The translations under genes were made by a program, and so were the position numbers. Of a stretch of DNA of 40,726 bases, positions 1 to 7,719 are shown in pieces. This stretch comes from SIG636 sp045604285 (lineage in GTDB: Bacteria > Bacillota > Clostridia > Oscillospirales > CAG-382): contig JAZUNS010000157.1 in NCBI GenBank assembly GCA_045604285.1, positions 1 through 40,726 on the forward strand. Reading direction: 5' to 3'. Below the pieces are notes generated by a model. The model worked only from the letters and a program-made list of their open reading frames with translations, did not search any database and had not been told where the DNA came from. How positions within the stretch are numbered: the first letter of the stretch is position 1; every line of letters begins with the position of its first letter.

Positions 1-1
1 C

Positions 2-271
2 CATTATTCTCTTGTCAATCAATTGGAGCGTTCTGCCACCTCAATTGGTGCAAATATCCATGAGGCAAATTATGCACACGGAAAGCCTGACTTTATTGCC
101 AAATTGCAAATTGCCTTAAAAGAGTGTTACGAAACTGAATACTGGTTGGAGCTGTTTGTCAAATCCGACATTCTGAACAGAGAAACAACTGTTGATCTCT
201 ATAATCAATGCGGAACGATCCACCGCATCTTGATTGCATCCATCAATACCGCAAAGGAGAGCACGAAATGA
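2..271 (+). CDS. Four-helix bundle protein (23S rRNA IVS / Avd-like family), 5' partial
   Basis: The reading frame is open to the left edge of the window, so the N-terminus is missing; the first visible codons read HYSLVNQLERSA. The stretch around RSATSIGANIHEA matches the helix-turn signature of the small four-helix bundle family (S23 / intervening-sequence protein, related to Avd of diversity-generating retroelements), usually about 115 residues; about 89 are visible. The remainder is helical and charged (IALKECYETEYWLELFVKSD), as in the family. Members are thought to bind nucleic acid or act as small adaptors, but most have no known job. The stop overlaps the start of the next, broken gene (ATGA at 268-271), so the two were once translationally coupled. 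Family assignment is fairly sure; function is not. Confidence 0.75.
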   Translation, partial: HYSLVNQLERSATSIGANIHEANYAHGKPDFIAKLQIALKECYETEYWLELFVKSDILNRETTVDLYNQCGTIHRILIASINTAKESTK

Positions 272-430
272 ACTTCTTAACAAAACTGTTTTAGAAGAAA
301 CCCGTGGTAGAAATACCGCCAAGTCCTTCATGGGAAACTGTTGTTGAAATGATGTACGACAAGCATCTTGATGCATTTTCTGATGAAGTTGTAAAAGTGA
401 TTTATTCAAAAGATCGCTCGATCTTTCGCA
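268..430 (+). pseudogene. Remnant of a small gene coupled to the four-helix-bundle gene
   Basis: An ATG at 268 overlaps the preceding stop. It encodes MNFLTKLF and then meets an in-frame TAG at 292-294; beyond it the same frame continues with KKPVVEIPPSPSWETVVEMM and a plausible helical protein (MYDKHLDAFSDEVVKVIYSKD) up to about position 425, where it runs into a terminator hairpin. The protein-like sequence therefore has both an internal stop and a lost 3' end. Real genes elsewhere in the window end in TAG (for example remA and the VanX-type gene), so recoding of this TAG is unlikely. I do not recognise the family with certainty. A restart at the GTG at 304 would have no good ribosome binding site and would read through the terminator. 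Confidence 0.55.
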
Positions 431-461
431 AAAAACGACAGGCTTCGACCTGTCGTTTTTT
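430..461 (+). terminator. Rho-independent terminator
   Basis: A perfect 13-bp stem, AAAAAACGACAGG (430-442) with CCTGTCGTTTTTT (449-461), closes a 6-nt loop and ends in a T-run. It terminates the four-helix-bundle transcript and cuts into the 3' end of the degraded downstream gene. Confidence 0.9.
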
Positions 462-612
462 TAACTTTGTGCGCCTTGCGGTGCATAAAATGATGCTACC
501 CCTTGTAAAGCATCTGCGGGCACGGAATGGAACGCTTGCAAAAAAAGCTTTATCATAGGTAAATCGTTTTAATATCTAAACCGGAAGTTCTGTTGTTGGC
601 AAGAGAATTTTG

Positions 613-641
613 TTGAAATACGGCAGGATTTATGTTATTAT
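613..641 (+). promoter_or_regulatory. Sigma-A-type promoter for the 744-2955 gene cluster
   Basis: TTGAAA (613-618), a 17-nt spacer and TATTAT (636-641) with an upstream TG giving an extended -10. The expected start of transcription (about 648) lies after the ATG at 645, which argues that the downstream gene starts at 744 instead. The rest of 462-612 shows no gene. Confidence 0.5.
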
Positions 642-743
642 AAAATGACGAAAGCGGTTTTATATATCAAAAGGGACCTATACACGTTTCAAGCTATCAT
701 GTCCCCCGAACCAGACTTAAAACAGATAAGTGAGGATAACTAT

Positions 744-1172
744 ATGCTTTCCGGAATAATAGGCGCTAAGTTTAACAGCGTTGGGCGGTTAGATGACTTC
801 CTGTGTTTGTTTTTGGGCGATAATTACTGCTATTACACAAGGTTTGAAGAAGCTGTTTATACAACCGAATTTGTGCTTTTAACCGAACACAAGTGGTGTT
901 TTAAATATAATGGAGATGTGTTGCTGTCTTCTGAAGATTTGGATTTTTGCATTGGTAAAACAGCGCTTACGAAAAATATGTTAGATGCGACGGTTACTGA
1001 ATACCGCCTTTCTCCCCTTAATGATTTGACCGTTGTTTTTTCAAACGGCGTGGTCTTTGAGCAAGTAAGATCTTCAAGCAAAAGCAAAGCGTGGGAACTA
1101 ACAGACCACGTTAACGAAAAAATTGTGTTGTGCAAAGATTGTAATATAGAAGAAAGCGAGCTTGACGCATAG
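744..1172 (+). CDS. Hypothetical protein, unknown family
   Basis: I do not recognise this 142-residue protein. It is soluble-looking, with no signal peptide or long hydrophobic segment, and mixes short beta-like hydrophobic stretches (FVLLTEHKWCFKYNGDVLL, LTVVFSNGVVFEQV) with an acidic C-terminus (CKDCNIEESELDA). The start at 744 was chosen because GTGAGGA lies about 8 nt before it; the frame is open back to an ATG at 645 (175 residues), but that ATG has no ribosome binding site and sits upstream of the predicted transcription start. The stop is 2 nt before the serine hydrolase start, so the two are probably co-transcribed. Codon use looks more A+T-rich than in the housekeeping genes further along. 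Confidence 0.55.
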   Translation: MLSGIIGAKFNSVGRLDDFLCLFLGDNYCYYTRFEEAVYTTEFVLLTEHKWCFKYNGDVLLSSEDLDFCIGKTALTKNMLDATVTEYRLSPLNDLTVVFSNGVVFEQVRSSSKSKAWELTDHVNEKIVLCKDCNIEESELDA

Positions 1173-1174
1173 AC

Positions 1175-2023
1175 ATGAGTGAATTTTTAAAAGATTTTTC
1201 CGATTTTATTACCGAAAGCGATATTAACGTTTACAGAATAGCCGTGATGCACGGTGACGGGCAGGCGGAGGCTATTGAGCTTAAGCCCTGCAACCCTTGC
1301 CAGAACGCTTATTCTGTATCCAAGTTTTTTACCCTTACAGCCTTGGGGCTTTTATGGGACGAAGGGAAGCTTGACACAAAGCAATCCGTTGCCGAGCTTC
1401 TTGCCCCGTATTGCCCTGAGGATATGCACCCCACCTGGCACAAGGTTACCGTTGACGCAGCTATCCGCCACCGCTGCGGCTTGCCCGCCGGGTATTTGGA
1501 TATTGACTGTAACAGCACCTACGACTACGGCAGGGATTTTCTTGCCTACGTTTTAAGGACGCCCGTAGAAGAAGACCCCGAATACGCCTACAGCGATGGG
1601 GATTTTTATTTGCTTGCCCGCATAGCGACGGCACTTGCAGGCAAGCCGCTTACGGAATACCTTTGGGAAAAGCTGTTTTTTGACCTTGGATTTCAAGAGG
1701 TTGCCTGGAGCTGTTGTCCCCTTGGCTACGCCATGGGCGCCACGGGGCTTTACCTGCGGACCGAGGACATGGTAAAGCTTGGTGCGCTGTATCTTAACCA
1801 CGGCGTGTTTGGGGGCAAAAGGCTGTTATCGGAAGAATGGGTTAACAAGGTGGTTGAAGAAGGTTATCTTCCCCGTTATTTTCACCAATGCTACGGTCAC
1901 GGCGGAATGTGCGGGCAGATGCTGTTGGTGATGCCGGATAAAGACCTTGCCGTTGCCTGGCAGGGGTTTCACCACAGAAGCGACGAAGTGAAAAAATGGC
2001 TTGACAATTATTTTTATAACTGA
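1175..2023 (+). CDS. Serine hydrolase, beta-lactamase / penicillin-binding-protein fold
   Basis: A 282-residue protein with the three marks of the class C beta-lactamase/esterase superfamily: SxxK (SVSK, residues 47-50, nucleophile Ser47 and base Lys50), a YxN-type motif as YSD (139-141), and HGG (242-244) in place of KTG. The conserved CGLPAG segment after the first motif and the late TEDMVKLGALYLN helix are also typical. There is no signal peptide, so it is predicted to be cytoplasmic; an intracellular esterase or peptidase is more likely than antibiotic resistance. It is shorter than typical family members (350-400 residues), mostly through a compact N-terminus. It follows the unknown gene by 2 nt and precedes the YgjV-like gene by 15 nt. 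Confidence 0.8.
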   Translation: MSEFLKDFSDFITESDINVYRIAVMHGDGQAEAIELKPCNPCQNAYSVSKFFTLTALGLLWDEGKLDTKQSVAELLAPYCPEDMHPTWHKVTVDAAIRHRCGLPAGYLDIDCNSTYDYGRDFLAYVLRTPVEEDPEYAYSDGDFYLLARIATALAGKPLTEYLWEKLFFDLGFQEVAWSCCPLGYAMGATGLYLRTEDMVKLGALYLNHGVFGGKRLLSEEWVNKVVEEGYLPRYFHQCYGHGGMCGQMLLVMPDKDLAVAWQGFHHRSDEVKKWLDNYFYN

Positions 2024-2038
2024 CGGACATAATAAATT

Positions 2039-2581
2039 ATGTATAACCAAACAATATCACTTATAGCCGGCGGATTTACGCTGGGGTTTATGGTAACCAG
2101 CTATCTTTTTAAAAGCAAGCGGATGTATTTGCTTTTTCAAGCTTTAGGACTTGTGTGTATGTTTATATCATATTTATTCATACACGAGTTTTTTGCGATG
2201 ATTGCGCTGACGGTGAGCCTTTCACGCACGGTTACCTTCTTTTGGTACGAAAACAAAAACAAATCGGCACCGGTTGCCCTTGCGTTTTTATTTGCAGCGT
2301 TGACCGTTTGCGCCTTTGGGGTAGTTAATATTATTATTTTAAAGACCGCAAAGCCCCTTGATATTTTATATTTGTGCGCCCAGGTAATGTATAGCTTTAT
2401 GTTTAGAATAAGGGATATTAAGCTGTTTAGAAACCTTGTTATTATCCCCCACGTTTTGGCTATTGCATATAACGTATTGCTGAGGAATGCGCCTTTTGTT
2501 GCCGCATCCTACGGGTTTGAGCTGGTGGCAGACGTATACGCCATAGTCAGACAGCGCTTTACGAAAGGAGAAAAGGCATGA
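2039..2581 (+). CDS. YgjV-like integral membrane protein
   Basis: A 180-residue protein that is almost entirely membrane: about six hydrophobic segments separated by short basic loops (SKRMYL, YENKNKS, RIRDIKLFRN). Size and layout match the YgjV/Imp-YgjV family of bacterial inner membrane proteins, including an N-terminal small-residue helix, a central SxSRTxTFFWYE-like segment and a late RNLxIIPH-like segment. The function of the family is unknown. The stop overlaps the following lipoprotein start as ATGA (2578-2581), so the two are translationally coupled. Confidence 0.65.
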   Translation: MYNQTISLIAGGFTLGFMVTSYLFKSKRMYLLFQALGLVCMFISYLFIHEFFAMIALTVSLSRTVTFFWYENKNKSAPVALAFLFAALTVCAFGVVNIIILKTAKPLDILYLCAQVMYSFMFRIRDIKLFRNLVIIPHVLAIAYNVLLRNAPFVAASYGFELVADVYAIVRQRFTKGEKA

Positions 2582-2955
2582 AAAAGCTGACGGCAGTTGT
2601 TTTGTTTTTTTGCCTTGCACTTGCTTTTGCGAGCTGCAGCAACGGGTTTGAAGAGATACTGTACGAGGATACGGAAAAGATTGAGGTATGGTGCTTAAAA
2701 AACGGAGAGCATATTTCCAAAGAGGTTAACGAAAACGCCCGCCGCGAGATACTTAAGCTTTACAACGAAGCCGAATACGCAGGCGATGACGACGGTGTTG
2801 GCACCACGCCCGAGATGGGTATAAGCATATACACCGACGGCAAAATAGTAAGCATTAATTTGTTTAACAGCGAAAAGTTTGAAGTTTACAACGAAGGCAG
2901 GCGCTTTTATATTAAAAGCCCCGTGCTTAAAGAAATACTTAGCAGATTGGTATGA
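2578..2955 (+). CDS. Small predicted lipoprotein, unknown function
   Basis: A 125-residue protein with a classic lipoprotein signal: MKK, a hydrophobic core and a lipobox ending AFASC, with Cys20 as the lipidation site. The mature part is about 105 residues and predicted alpha/beta (KIEVWCLKNGEHI, GISIYTDGKIVSINLF), without a family I can name. It is probably anchored to the outer face of the membrane. It is the last gene of the four-gene (+) cluster and is followed directly by a terminator hairpin at 2962. Confidence 0.7.
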   Translation: MKKLTAVVLFFCLALAFASCSNGFEEILYEDTEKIEVWCLKNGEHISKEVNENARREILKLYNEAEYAGDDDGVGTTPEMGISIYTDGKIVSINLFNSEKFEVYNEGRRFYIKSPVLKEILSRLV

Positions 2956-2961
2956 AGAAAA

Positions 2962-2983
2962 GGGTTTCTCAAACGAGAAACCC
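2962..2983 (+). terminator. Terminator of the lipoprotein gene
   Basis: A 9-bp stem GGGTTTCTC (2962-2970) / GAGAAACCC (2975-2983) with an AAAC loop, 6 nt after the stop. Instead of a T-run it is followed at once by the motif TCAGACCGCTGACAAA (2984-2999), which also follows two other terminator hairpins in this window. Confidence 0.7.
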
Positions 2984-3210
2984 TCAGACCGCTGACAAAC
3001 CCTGTCATCAGCTTGGCAGAGTGCTGAGAAAGAGTGCAGACGAAACGAACCGAGGCGAGAACTGTACAAAAGTACTGTGAGCCGAGGTACGTTTTGAACG
3101 AAAAAATACGATAAATTGCAGAAAAGTCGGGAAGCTTTCCCCACTTTTCAACTTTTTTTGTAATTGATTTTTTTTATTTTTCGTGTTCTGTGCCTTTATC
3201 AGCGGTCTGA
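2984..3210. repeat. Composite intergenic repeat between two convergent genes
   Basis: This gene-free stretch is bounded by inverted copies of one motif: TCAGACCGCTGACAAA at 2984-2999 (+) and TCAGACCGCTGATAAA at 3210-3195 (-). On the minus strand the second motif is followed by GGCACAGAACACGAAAAA (3194-3177), an A-rich spacer, and an imperfect hairpin (3121-3149; arms GAAAAGTCGGGA and TCCCCACTTTTC). The same order recurs at 31494-31580. The 3000-3120 part is extra, with no match elsewhere in the window. No coding sequence is credible here. Confidence 0.75.
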
Positions 3211-3243
3211 TGGTAGACACTGTGTTTTTAGTGTCTACCATCA
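3208..3243 (-). terminator. Terminator of the gltS-like gene / hflX operon
   Basis: A 14-bp stem, TGATGGTAGACACT (3208-3221) with AGTGTCTACCATCA (3230-3243), loop of 8. Read on the minus strand it lies 37 nt past the symporter stop and runs straight into the conserved TCAGACCGCTGATAAA motif. Confidence 0.8.
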
Positions 3244-3280
3244 TTTTAGCATTTCAGTTAAAACAACGGATTTTTTTGTG

Positions 3281-4648
3281 TTACTTACTTTTCTTTTTAT
3301 TTATAAGCATAAACGCCAGCAGCAATGCCAGGTATGCAAATATAATGCCAATGGTTAAGAACACGTTTTTCATTGCCAGACTTACCAGCAATAACACGGG
3401 AGCGCCGAAAACTATACCGAAGGAGCTGCCAAGCACAAGATTGTTTGCAGCGGGTGTTTTCATTTCGGGGTCGATTTCCCTAAGCAGAAGCACGCCGGAG
3501 CTTATGGTGCCGGTCAACATTCCGTACATGGAAACAAAGCCCTCGTAAACGTAACCGGGATAAAGCTTTTTACACATATAAAGCAAATAGTAGAAGGTCG
3601 CTATGCCGCCAAGCACAGCCATAAGAGTAAAGGGCAACCAATAGCCGGTAAGGGCGTTTATATTTATGCCTGCTATGCCTGCAACTATCATAACGTCAAA
3701 GGCAAGGCCCGAAATACGGCTTAACAGATAGTTGTTTTGATATTGGCGGTTCATGATCTTCATGCCCTTAAGGCCCTTCATAATACTTCTGCAAAGCAAG
3801 GCAAGAACGGAACCGATTATAAAGTTAAAGCCCCAAAGGAGAGATGAAACGGTATTTGCCAAGCCCTGGGATATAAGTCCGACAAGCTCGGTAAGCCCCC
3901 AGGTTACACCAAAAGTAAGCAAGTACACCATAGCTACAAGAGCAAACTGCACGCTTAGGCGGTCAACGGATTCGGATATCGGTATTTCGTTACTGTCCTG
4001 GAAAGTATCTATTGTAACGGAACCGGATATTTCCCTTTTATCATTTGCCTTTTTCACTTTGTTTTTACGGTTAAGATAGGTCATGTAGAAAACGCCTACT
4101 ACGCAGGCGCAAAGATACCCTACCGCCGCCAGGGAAAGCCCAAAATTTCTGCCGCCCACCATGCCGTTAATTTCATAGGTGTTACCGACGTTATTTGCCT
4201 GGCCCGGGCCCTGGCCGTATGCCATGGGCAAAAGGATACCGCTTGCCTTAAACAGATCGGGCATTACCGTATATGCCAAGCCTACAGAAACCGCTAAGCC
4301 AACCAGCGCCTGAACCAAATAGGTGCTTACTATCAAAGCTCCGCTTTTGGCACCGCGGGCAGCGTTTTCGCCGCTTTCCTTTTCGGGGATACGCAACGAC
4401 ATGGCAATAAAGCCCAAAGCTATACAGTGGTAAGTTACTTTTTCTAAAAACGCCACGTCTACCGGGAGAACACCCGTTGAACGCAGAACAAGCAAAACAA
4501 AGCCTGCCAAAACGGAGGTAGGCATAAGAGCTGTACGGACAAATTTGACCTTGCGGCGCAAAATATTTGCAAAAAGAATAAACACGGCGATTATGCCGAT
4601 TTGAATTATAGGATTCCACAAAGAACCGTTAGCAGCGGAATAATCCAT
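3281..4648 (-). CDS. Sodium/glutamate symporter family (GltS-like) protein
   Basis: A 455-residue membrane protein with about 12 hydrophobic segments arranged as two halves around a hydrophilic loop (residues about 195-225, LNRKNKVKKANDKREISG onward). The re-entrant-loop-like sequence MAYGQGPGQANNVG near residue 145 corresponds to the conserved glycine-rich GHGQG region of the ESS/GltS family, which imports glutamate with sodium. The C-terminal half carries the second loop (SMYGMLTGTISSGVLLLRE). Substrate is inferred from the family; the changes around GQGPGQ mean a different anion is possible. The ribosome binding site GGGAGG precedes the ATG, and the gene starts 12 nt after the acyltransferase stop, so it is the last gene of the hflX operon. 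Confidence 0.75.
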   Translation of the reverse strand: MDYSAANGSLWNPIIQIGIIAVFILFANILRRKVKFVRTALMPTSVLAGFVLLVLRSTGVLPVDVAFLEKVTYHCIALGFIAMSLRIPEKESGENAARGAKSGALIVSTYLVQALVGLAVSVGLAYTVMPDLFKASGILLPMAYGQGPGQANNVGNTYEINGMVGGRNFGLSLAAVGYLCACVVGVFYMTYLNRKNKVKKANDKREISGSVTIDTFQDSNEIPISESVDRLSVQFALVAMVYLLTFGVTWGLTELVGLISQGLANTVSSLLWGFNFIIGSVLALLCRSIMKGLKGMKIMNRQYQNNYLLSRISGLAFDVMIVAGIAGININALTGYWLPFTLMAVLGGIATFYYLLYMCKKLYPGYVYEGFVSMYGMLTGTISSGVLLLREIDPEMKTPAANNLVLGSSFGIVFGAPVLLLVSLAMKNVFLTIGIIFAYLALLLAFMLINKKKSK

Positions 4649-4660
4649 ACAAGCCTCCCG

Positions 4661-5776
4661 TTATTTTTTTATTTTTTTAAAATACAAAACGAATTTATAA
4701 GCAGAGTACGGTGCAGGCACCGTTACCTCATAATAGGTACTTCCGTGAGCAAATACTATTGAGCTTTTACCGTGGATCGCTACTTCGCCAACCTCTGCTA
4801 TGGGAGCGGTGACGTCACCGCAGGTGATGGTCTCCGGCGTCATGGAAAGCGTCCCCTTTGCCACTGAAGTTGCGCTTTTTTTATCAATAACAAAAACCTC
4901 GGCGTTAACCGCTTTATATGCTTCACCCGCAGAGGCGTGTTCCTCTGCCAAGCGCCTTTGGGCATCTACGTAATGCTTCAAGGGCTTTCCGTTTAACAGT
5001 CCCTTGGTGTCGTAAACAAGCTTACTGCCGCATTTGGCACATATAAGCTTATCGTCGGCAGTGGTAAGACAATCCTGCCCGCCGCAGTTCGGACAGATAT
5101 ATACAAGCTTTTCCAAGCCCTCAGCAAGCCTTTTGCCCTTATAGGTGGCACCGCTTTCTTCACGGCTTTTTGCGCTGTCCTCATACAGATCACGGTTGAT
5201 TGCAGCGTTGACCTCTTCGTCCGTCATTGAAGCAAGCTGTTCTTTGGTATAGACGTTAACTATTCTGCCGCTTACGTCACCTTTGCGACAGCCGCCCACC
5301 GCCCAAACAGGACTGGCAAGATATCCGCCAACAATTTTATAGGTTACAAGGCCGCAATTTGCCCGCTTTACAAGCTGACCCGTAGACGGAAGAATGGACG
5401 CCGTTACGCCATCCCAACTGCGTACCCCCTCGGCAAAGAGGCAAACGTTGGCACCTTTTTTTACCTTGCGAAGGATTTGCACCACGGTTGAGCCGGCGAC
5501 AGTACCCTTAAACCTTATAATAGGCTCAAAGCCAAAGCTTAAAAAGGCGTAAAGCTTTTTCCAGCGGGTGATATGCTCGCTTGCCACAAAATACATTTGA
5601 TTTTTAAAGCTGGATGCCACAAACAGCGGATCAAAATCCGTAGTGTGATTAGACAGCACAATGTAGTTTGGGGGCAGATCCTTTGCCTTTTGATGCTTGT
5701 ATCCAAACTTAAGCTTAAGATACAGCATTACGGGCAAGCGAAAAGTTTTATAAAAGATTTTATGCTTAAAAGTCAT
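4661..5776 (-). CDS. PlsC-like acyltransferase with C-terminal zinc ribbon
   Basis: A 371-residue protein. The N-terminal half has glycerolphosphate acyltransferase marks: HX4D as NHTTDFDP (His44, Asp49), a conserved RFKG block near residue 88, and FAEGVRSWDG (residues 114-123), equivalent to the FPEGTRS substrate motif. It would transfer an acyl chain to a lysophospholipid or related acceptor at the membrane. After about residue 220 comes a zinc ribbon with two CxxC knuckles (CPNC 228-231, CAKC 246-249) and then a beta-rich tail of about 100 residues of unknown kind, which is unusual for a PlsC protein (typically 200-250 residues). It lies between the Ser/Glu-rich lipoprotein (11 nt) and the symporter (12 nt). 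The acyltransferase call is firm; the acceptor is unknown. Confidence 0.8.
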   Translation of the reverse strand: MTFKHKIFYKTFRLPVMLYLKLKFGYKHQKAKDLPPNYIVLSNHTTDFDPLFVASSFKNQMYFVASEHITRWKKLYAFLSFGFEPIIRFKGTVAGSTVVQILRKVKKGANVCLFAEGVRSWDGVTASILPSTGQLVKRANCGLVTYKIVGGYLASPVWAVGGCRKGDVSGRIVNVYTKEQLASMTDEEVNAAINRDLYEDSAKSREESGATYKGKRLAEGLEKLVYICPNCGGQDCLTTADDKLICAKCGSKLVYDTKGLLNGKPLKHYVDAQRRLAEEHASAGEAYKAVNAEVFVIDKKSATSVAKGTLSMTPETITCGDVTAPIAEVGEVAIHGKSSIVFAHGSTYYEVTVPAPYSAYKFVLYFKKIKK

Positions 5777-5787
5777 GAAATACCTGC

Positions 5788-6423
5788 CTATTCGTGGGAA
5801 GACTCCTCATTTTGGCTAAGCTCAGCTTCGATCACCTTAAAGCTGACGGAAACGGGTTTAAGGCCGTTGGAATAGCTTAAAGTTACCGTGGCAATCCCGG
5901 GTGCCTTGGCGTAAACCTTTTTACCGCCTACGGCAATAACGTTGGGATCGCTGACCTTCCATACCAGCATGGCGTCCTCAAGCTCAGACCCTTCAATTTG
6001 AGAATACAGCTGAAAGGTCTCGCCCACTGTAATCACGTGATATTCGCCCTCGGGCTGAGGCCACAGCAAAAGATCGGGGATCATCTCGGGCTCCTTTTCG
6101 CTTTCGGAAGCGGAGGGAGGGTCTTCACGCTCCTCCTCGGAGCTTTCGGTCTCCTCGGAACTTTCGGTCTCCTCGGAGCTTTCGATTTCCTCAGAGCTTT
6201 CGGTCTCCTCGGAGCTTTCGGTCTCCTCGGAGCCTTCGGTTTCCTTAGGGCTTTCGGTCTCCTCGGGACTTTCGGTTTCTTCAGAGCTTTCGGTTTTCTC
6301 AGAGCTTTCGGTTTTCTCAGAGGATTCGCTTATTTCGGAAGCGTCGGGAGAATTTGTATCGGAACAAGCAACACCGCAAAAGACGATGGATGCGCACAAA
6401 AGGAATGCTAAAAACTTTTTCAT
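5788..6423 (-). CDS. Lipoprotein with Ser/Glu/Thr repeat stalk and Ig-like (BIG2-like) domain
   Basis: A 211-residue surface lipoprotein: signal peptide with a lipobox ending CGVAC (lipidated Cys20), then an acidic low-complexity stalk from about residue 29 to 100 built of six-residue units of the type ESSEET, and a C-terminal beta-sandwich-like domain (127-197) resembling bacterial Ig-like group 2 domains (VITVGETFQLY, SDPNVIAVGGKKVYA, APGIATVTLSYSNG). It is presumably held on the outer membrane face with the Ig-like domain pushed into the cell wall. The start overlaps the hflX stop (ATGA, 6420-6423). The repeat DNA is near-identical in tandem and likely changes length easily. Ligand unknown. 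Confidence 0.8.
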   Translation of the reverse strand: MKKFLAFLLCASIVFCGVACSDTNSPDASEISESSEKTESSEKTESSEETESPEETESPKETEGSEETESSEETESSEEIESSEETESSEETESSEEEREDPPSASESEKEPEMIPDLLLWPQPEGEYHVITVGETFQLYSQIEGSELEDAMLVWKVSDPNVIAVGGKKVYAKAPGIATVTLSYSNGLKPVSVSFKVIEAELSQNEESSHE

Positions 6424-7697
6424 TTTTCGTCCTCCACATACTGTGCCAGTCTGCCGATCTCTTTTTCCTCACACAAAGCTTTTACGCTTATACTTCCGTC
6501 ATCGTTATACTCGGTCTCCAAGACCTCACCAAAAGAATAAAGCAAGGACATTTTGCCTGCTTCGGAATAAGGAAACCTGAAGGATACGGTTTTTCTTCCG
6601 CCCTTAACTATCGTTTCTAAGGTGGAAACAAGGGTGTCAACACCGTTACCCGTAAGAGCCGAAATTTCTACTGCGTCGGCAGGAATAAATTCTCTGTCCA
6701 CAGCCTTATCCATCTTGTTATAAACCCTTATGATAGGCTTATGCTCACCGCAAAGCTCGTCAATAAGCTTTTCGGTAACCTCGGTTTTACGACGGCGGCG
6801 GCTGTCCTCCTCAGAAGCGTCGGTGACGCTGATTATCATATCTGCGTATTTAAGCTCGTCTAAGGTTGATTTGAACGCTTTTATCAAATGGTGGGGCAAA
6901 CCGTCAATAAACCCTACGGTATCCGTAAGCAAAACCTCTTCCCCGCCCTCGGTAGTCAAAAGCCTTGTGGTGGGGTCAAGGGTGGCAAAAAGCTTGTTTT
7001 CTGCCAAAATGCCCGCATCGGTAAGATAATTTAAAAGGGTGGATTTACCGCTGTTGGTGTACCCCACTATTACCGCACTTTTTATAGACTTTTTATCACG
7101 GGCGGCACGCTTTGTAAGACGGGTACGCTCCATTTCTTTAAGCTCTGCCTCCAATGCGGCAATACGGCGCTTTATGTGCCTGCGGTCGCTTTCCAGCTTG
7201 CTTTCACCGGGGCCGCGGGTACCGATACCGCCGCCAAGGCGGGAAAGCTCTTTACCCTTGCCCGTAAGGCGGGGCGCCGTATAGCGCAGGCACGCTATTT
7301 CTACCTGCATCTTTCCTTCACCCGTTACGGCGTGAAGGGCAAATATATCCAAAATAAGCATTGTACGGTCGATGACCCTAACGCCTACGATCTCTTCAAG
7401 GTTATTAAGCTGCGACGGAGAAAGCTCGTTATCAAAAACCACCAGGTCTATATCCCCGTCTTTTTCTATAAAATCGGCTATCTCCTTTGCCTTGCCTGAG
7501 CCGATATACGTTTTTGTATTGGGAGACTCTAAATTCTGCACTACCCTTGCTACGGTAGTGCCGCCTGCAGTCTCAAGCAGGCTTTCAAGCTCGTCTAAGG
7601 ACAGCTCGGAAAGGAAGGGGTCGCCCATGCATACGGAAACCAAAACGCCCCTTGCGCTTTTCTCTGCTAATGCATTATTCTCTTCGTTTATCAGCAT
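6420..7697 (-). CDS. hflX: GTPase HflX
   Basis: A 425-residue ribosome-associated GTPase. The N-terminal HflX domain is followed by the diagnostic glycine-rich segment GGGIGTRGPGE (155-165), a coiled helix, and a G domain with G1 GYTNSGKST (212-220), G3 DTVG (259-262) and G4 NKMD (327-330). HflX binds the 50S subunit and rescues or splits stalled ribosomes after stress. Start: ATG with AGAGGGG about 8 nt upstream. The upstream rpmE terminator ends only 22 nt before this ATG and I see no promoter in between, so expression must come from read-through or a promoter inside rpmE. It heads the operon hflX, lipoprotein, acyltransferase, symporter. Confidence 0.95.
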   Translation of the reverse strand: MLINEENNALAEKSARGVLVSVCMGDPFLSELSLDELESLLETAGGTTVARVVQNLESPNTKTYIGSGKAKEIADFIEKDGDIDLVVFDNELSPSQLNNLEEIVGVRVIDRTMLILDIFALHAVTGEGKMQVEIACLRYTAPRLTGKGKELSRLGGGIGTRGPGESKLESDRRHIKRRIAALEAELKEMERTRLTKRAARDKKSIKSAVIVGYTNSGKSTLLNYLTDAGILAENKLFATLDPTTRLLTTEGGEEVLLTDTVGFIDGLPHHLIKAFKSTLDELKYADMIISVTDASEEDSRRRRKTEVTEKLIDELCGEHKPIIRVYNKMDKAVDREFIPADAVEISALTGNGVDTLVSTLETIVKGGRKTVSFRFPYSEAGKMSLLYSFGEVLETEYNDDGSISVKALCEEKEIGRLAQYVEDEK

Positions 7698-7719
7698 ATA
7701 AAAACCCCTCTTCCACTAT

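Noticed and set aside
2..430. Diversity-generating retroelement suggested by an Avd-like four-helix bundle protein.
   Set aside because: No reverse transcriptase, template repeat or variable repeat is in the window; the upstream side cannot be seen.
268..430. Readthrough or recoding of the in-frame TAG.
   Set aside because: Other genes here use TAG as a normal stop, there is no recoding element, and the 3' end is also lost.
645..743. Start of the unknown gene at 645.
   Set aside because: No ribosome binding site, and the predicted promoter places the transcript start after it; 744 has a good site.
5998..6411. Plus-strand frame rich in Gly, Phe and Leu opposite the lipoprotein.
   Set aside because: It is the mirror of the ESSEET repeat; the minus-strand frame has a lipobox, start overlap and Ig-like domain.
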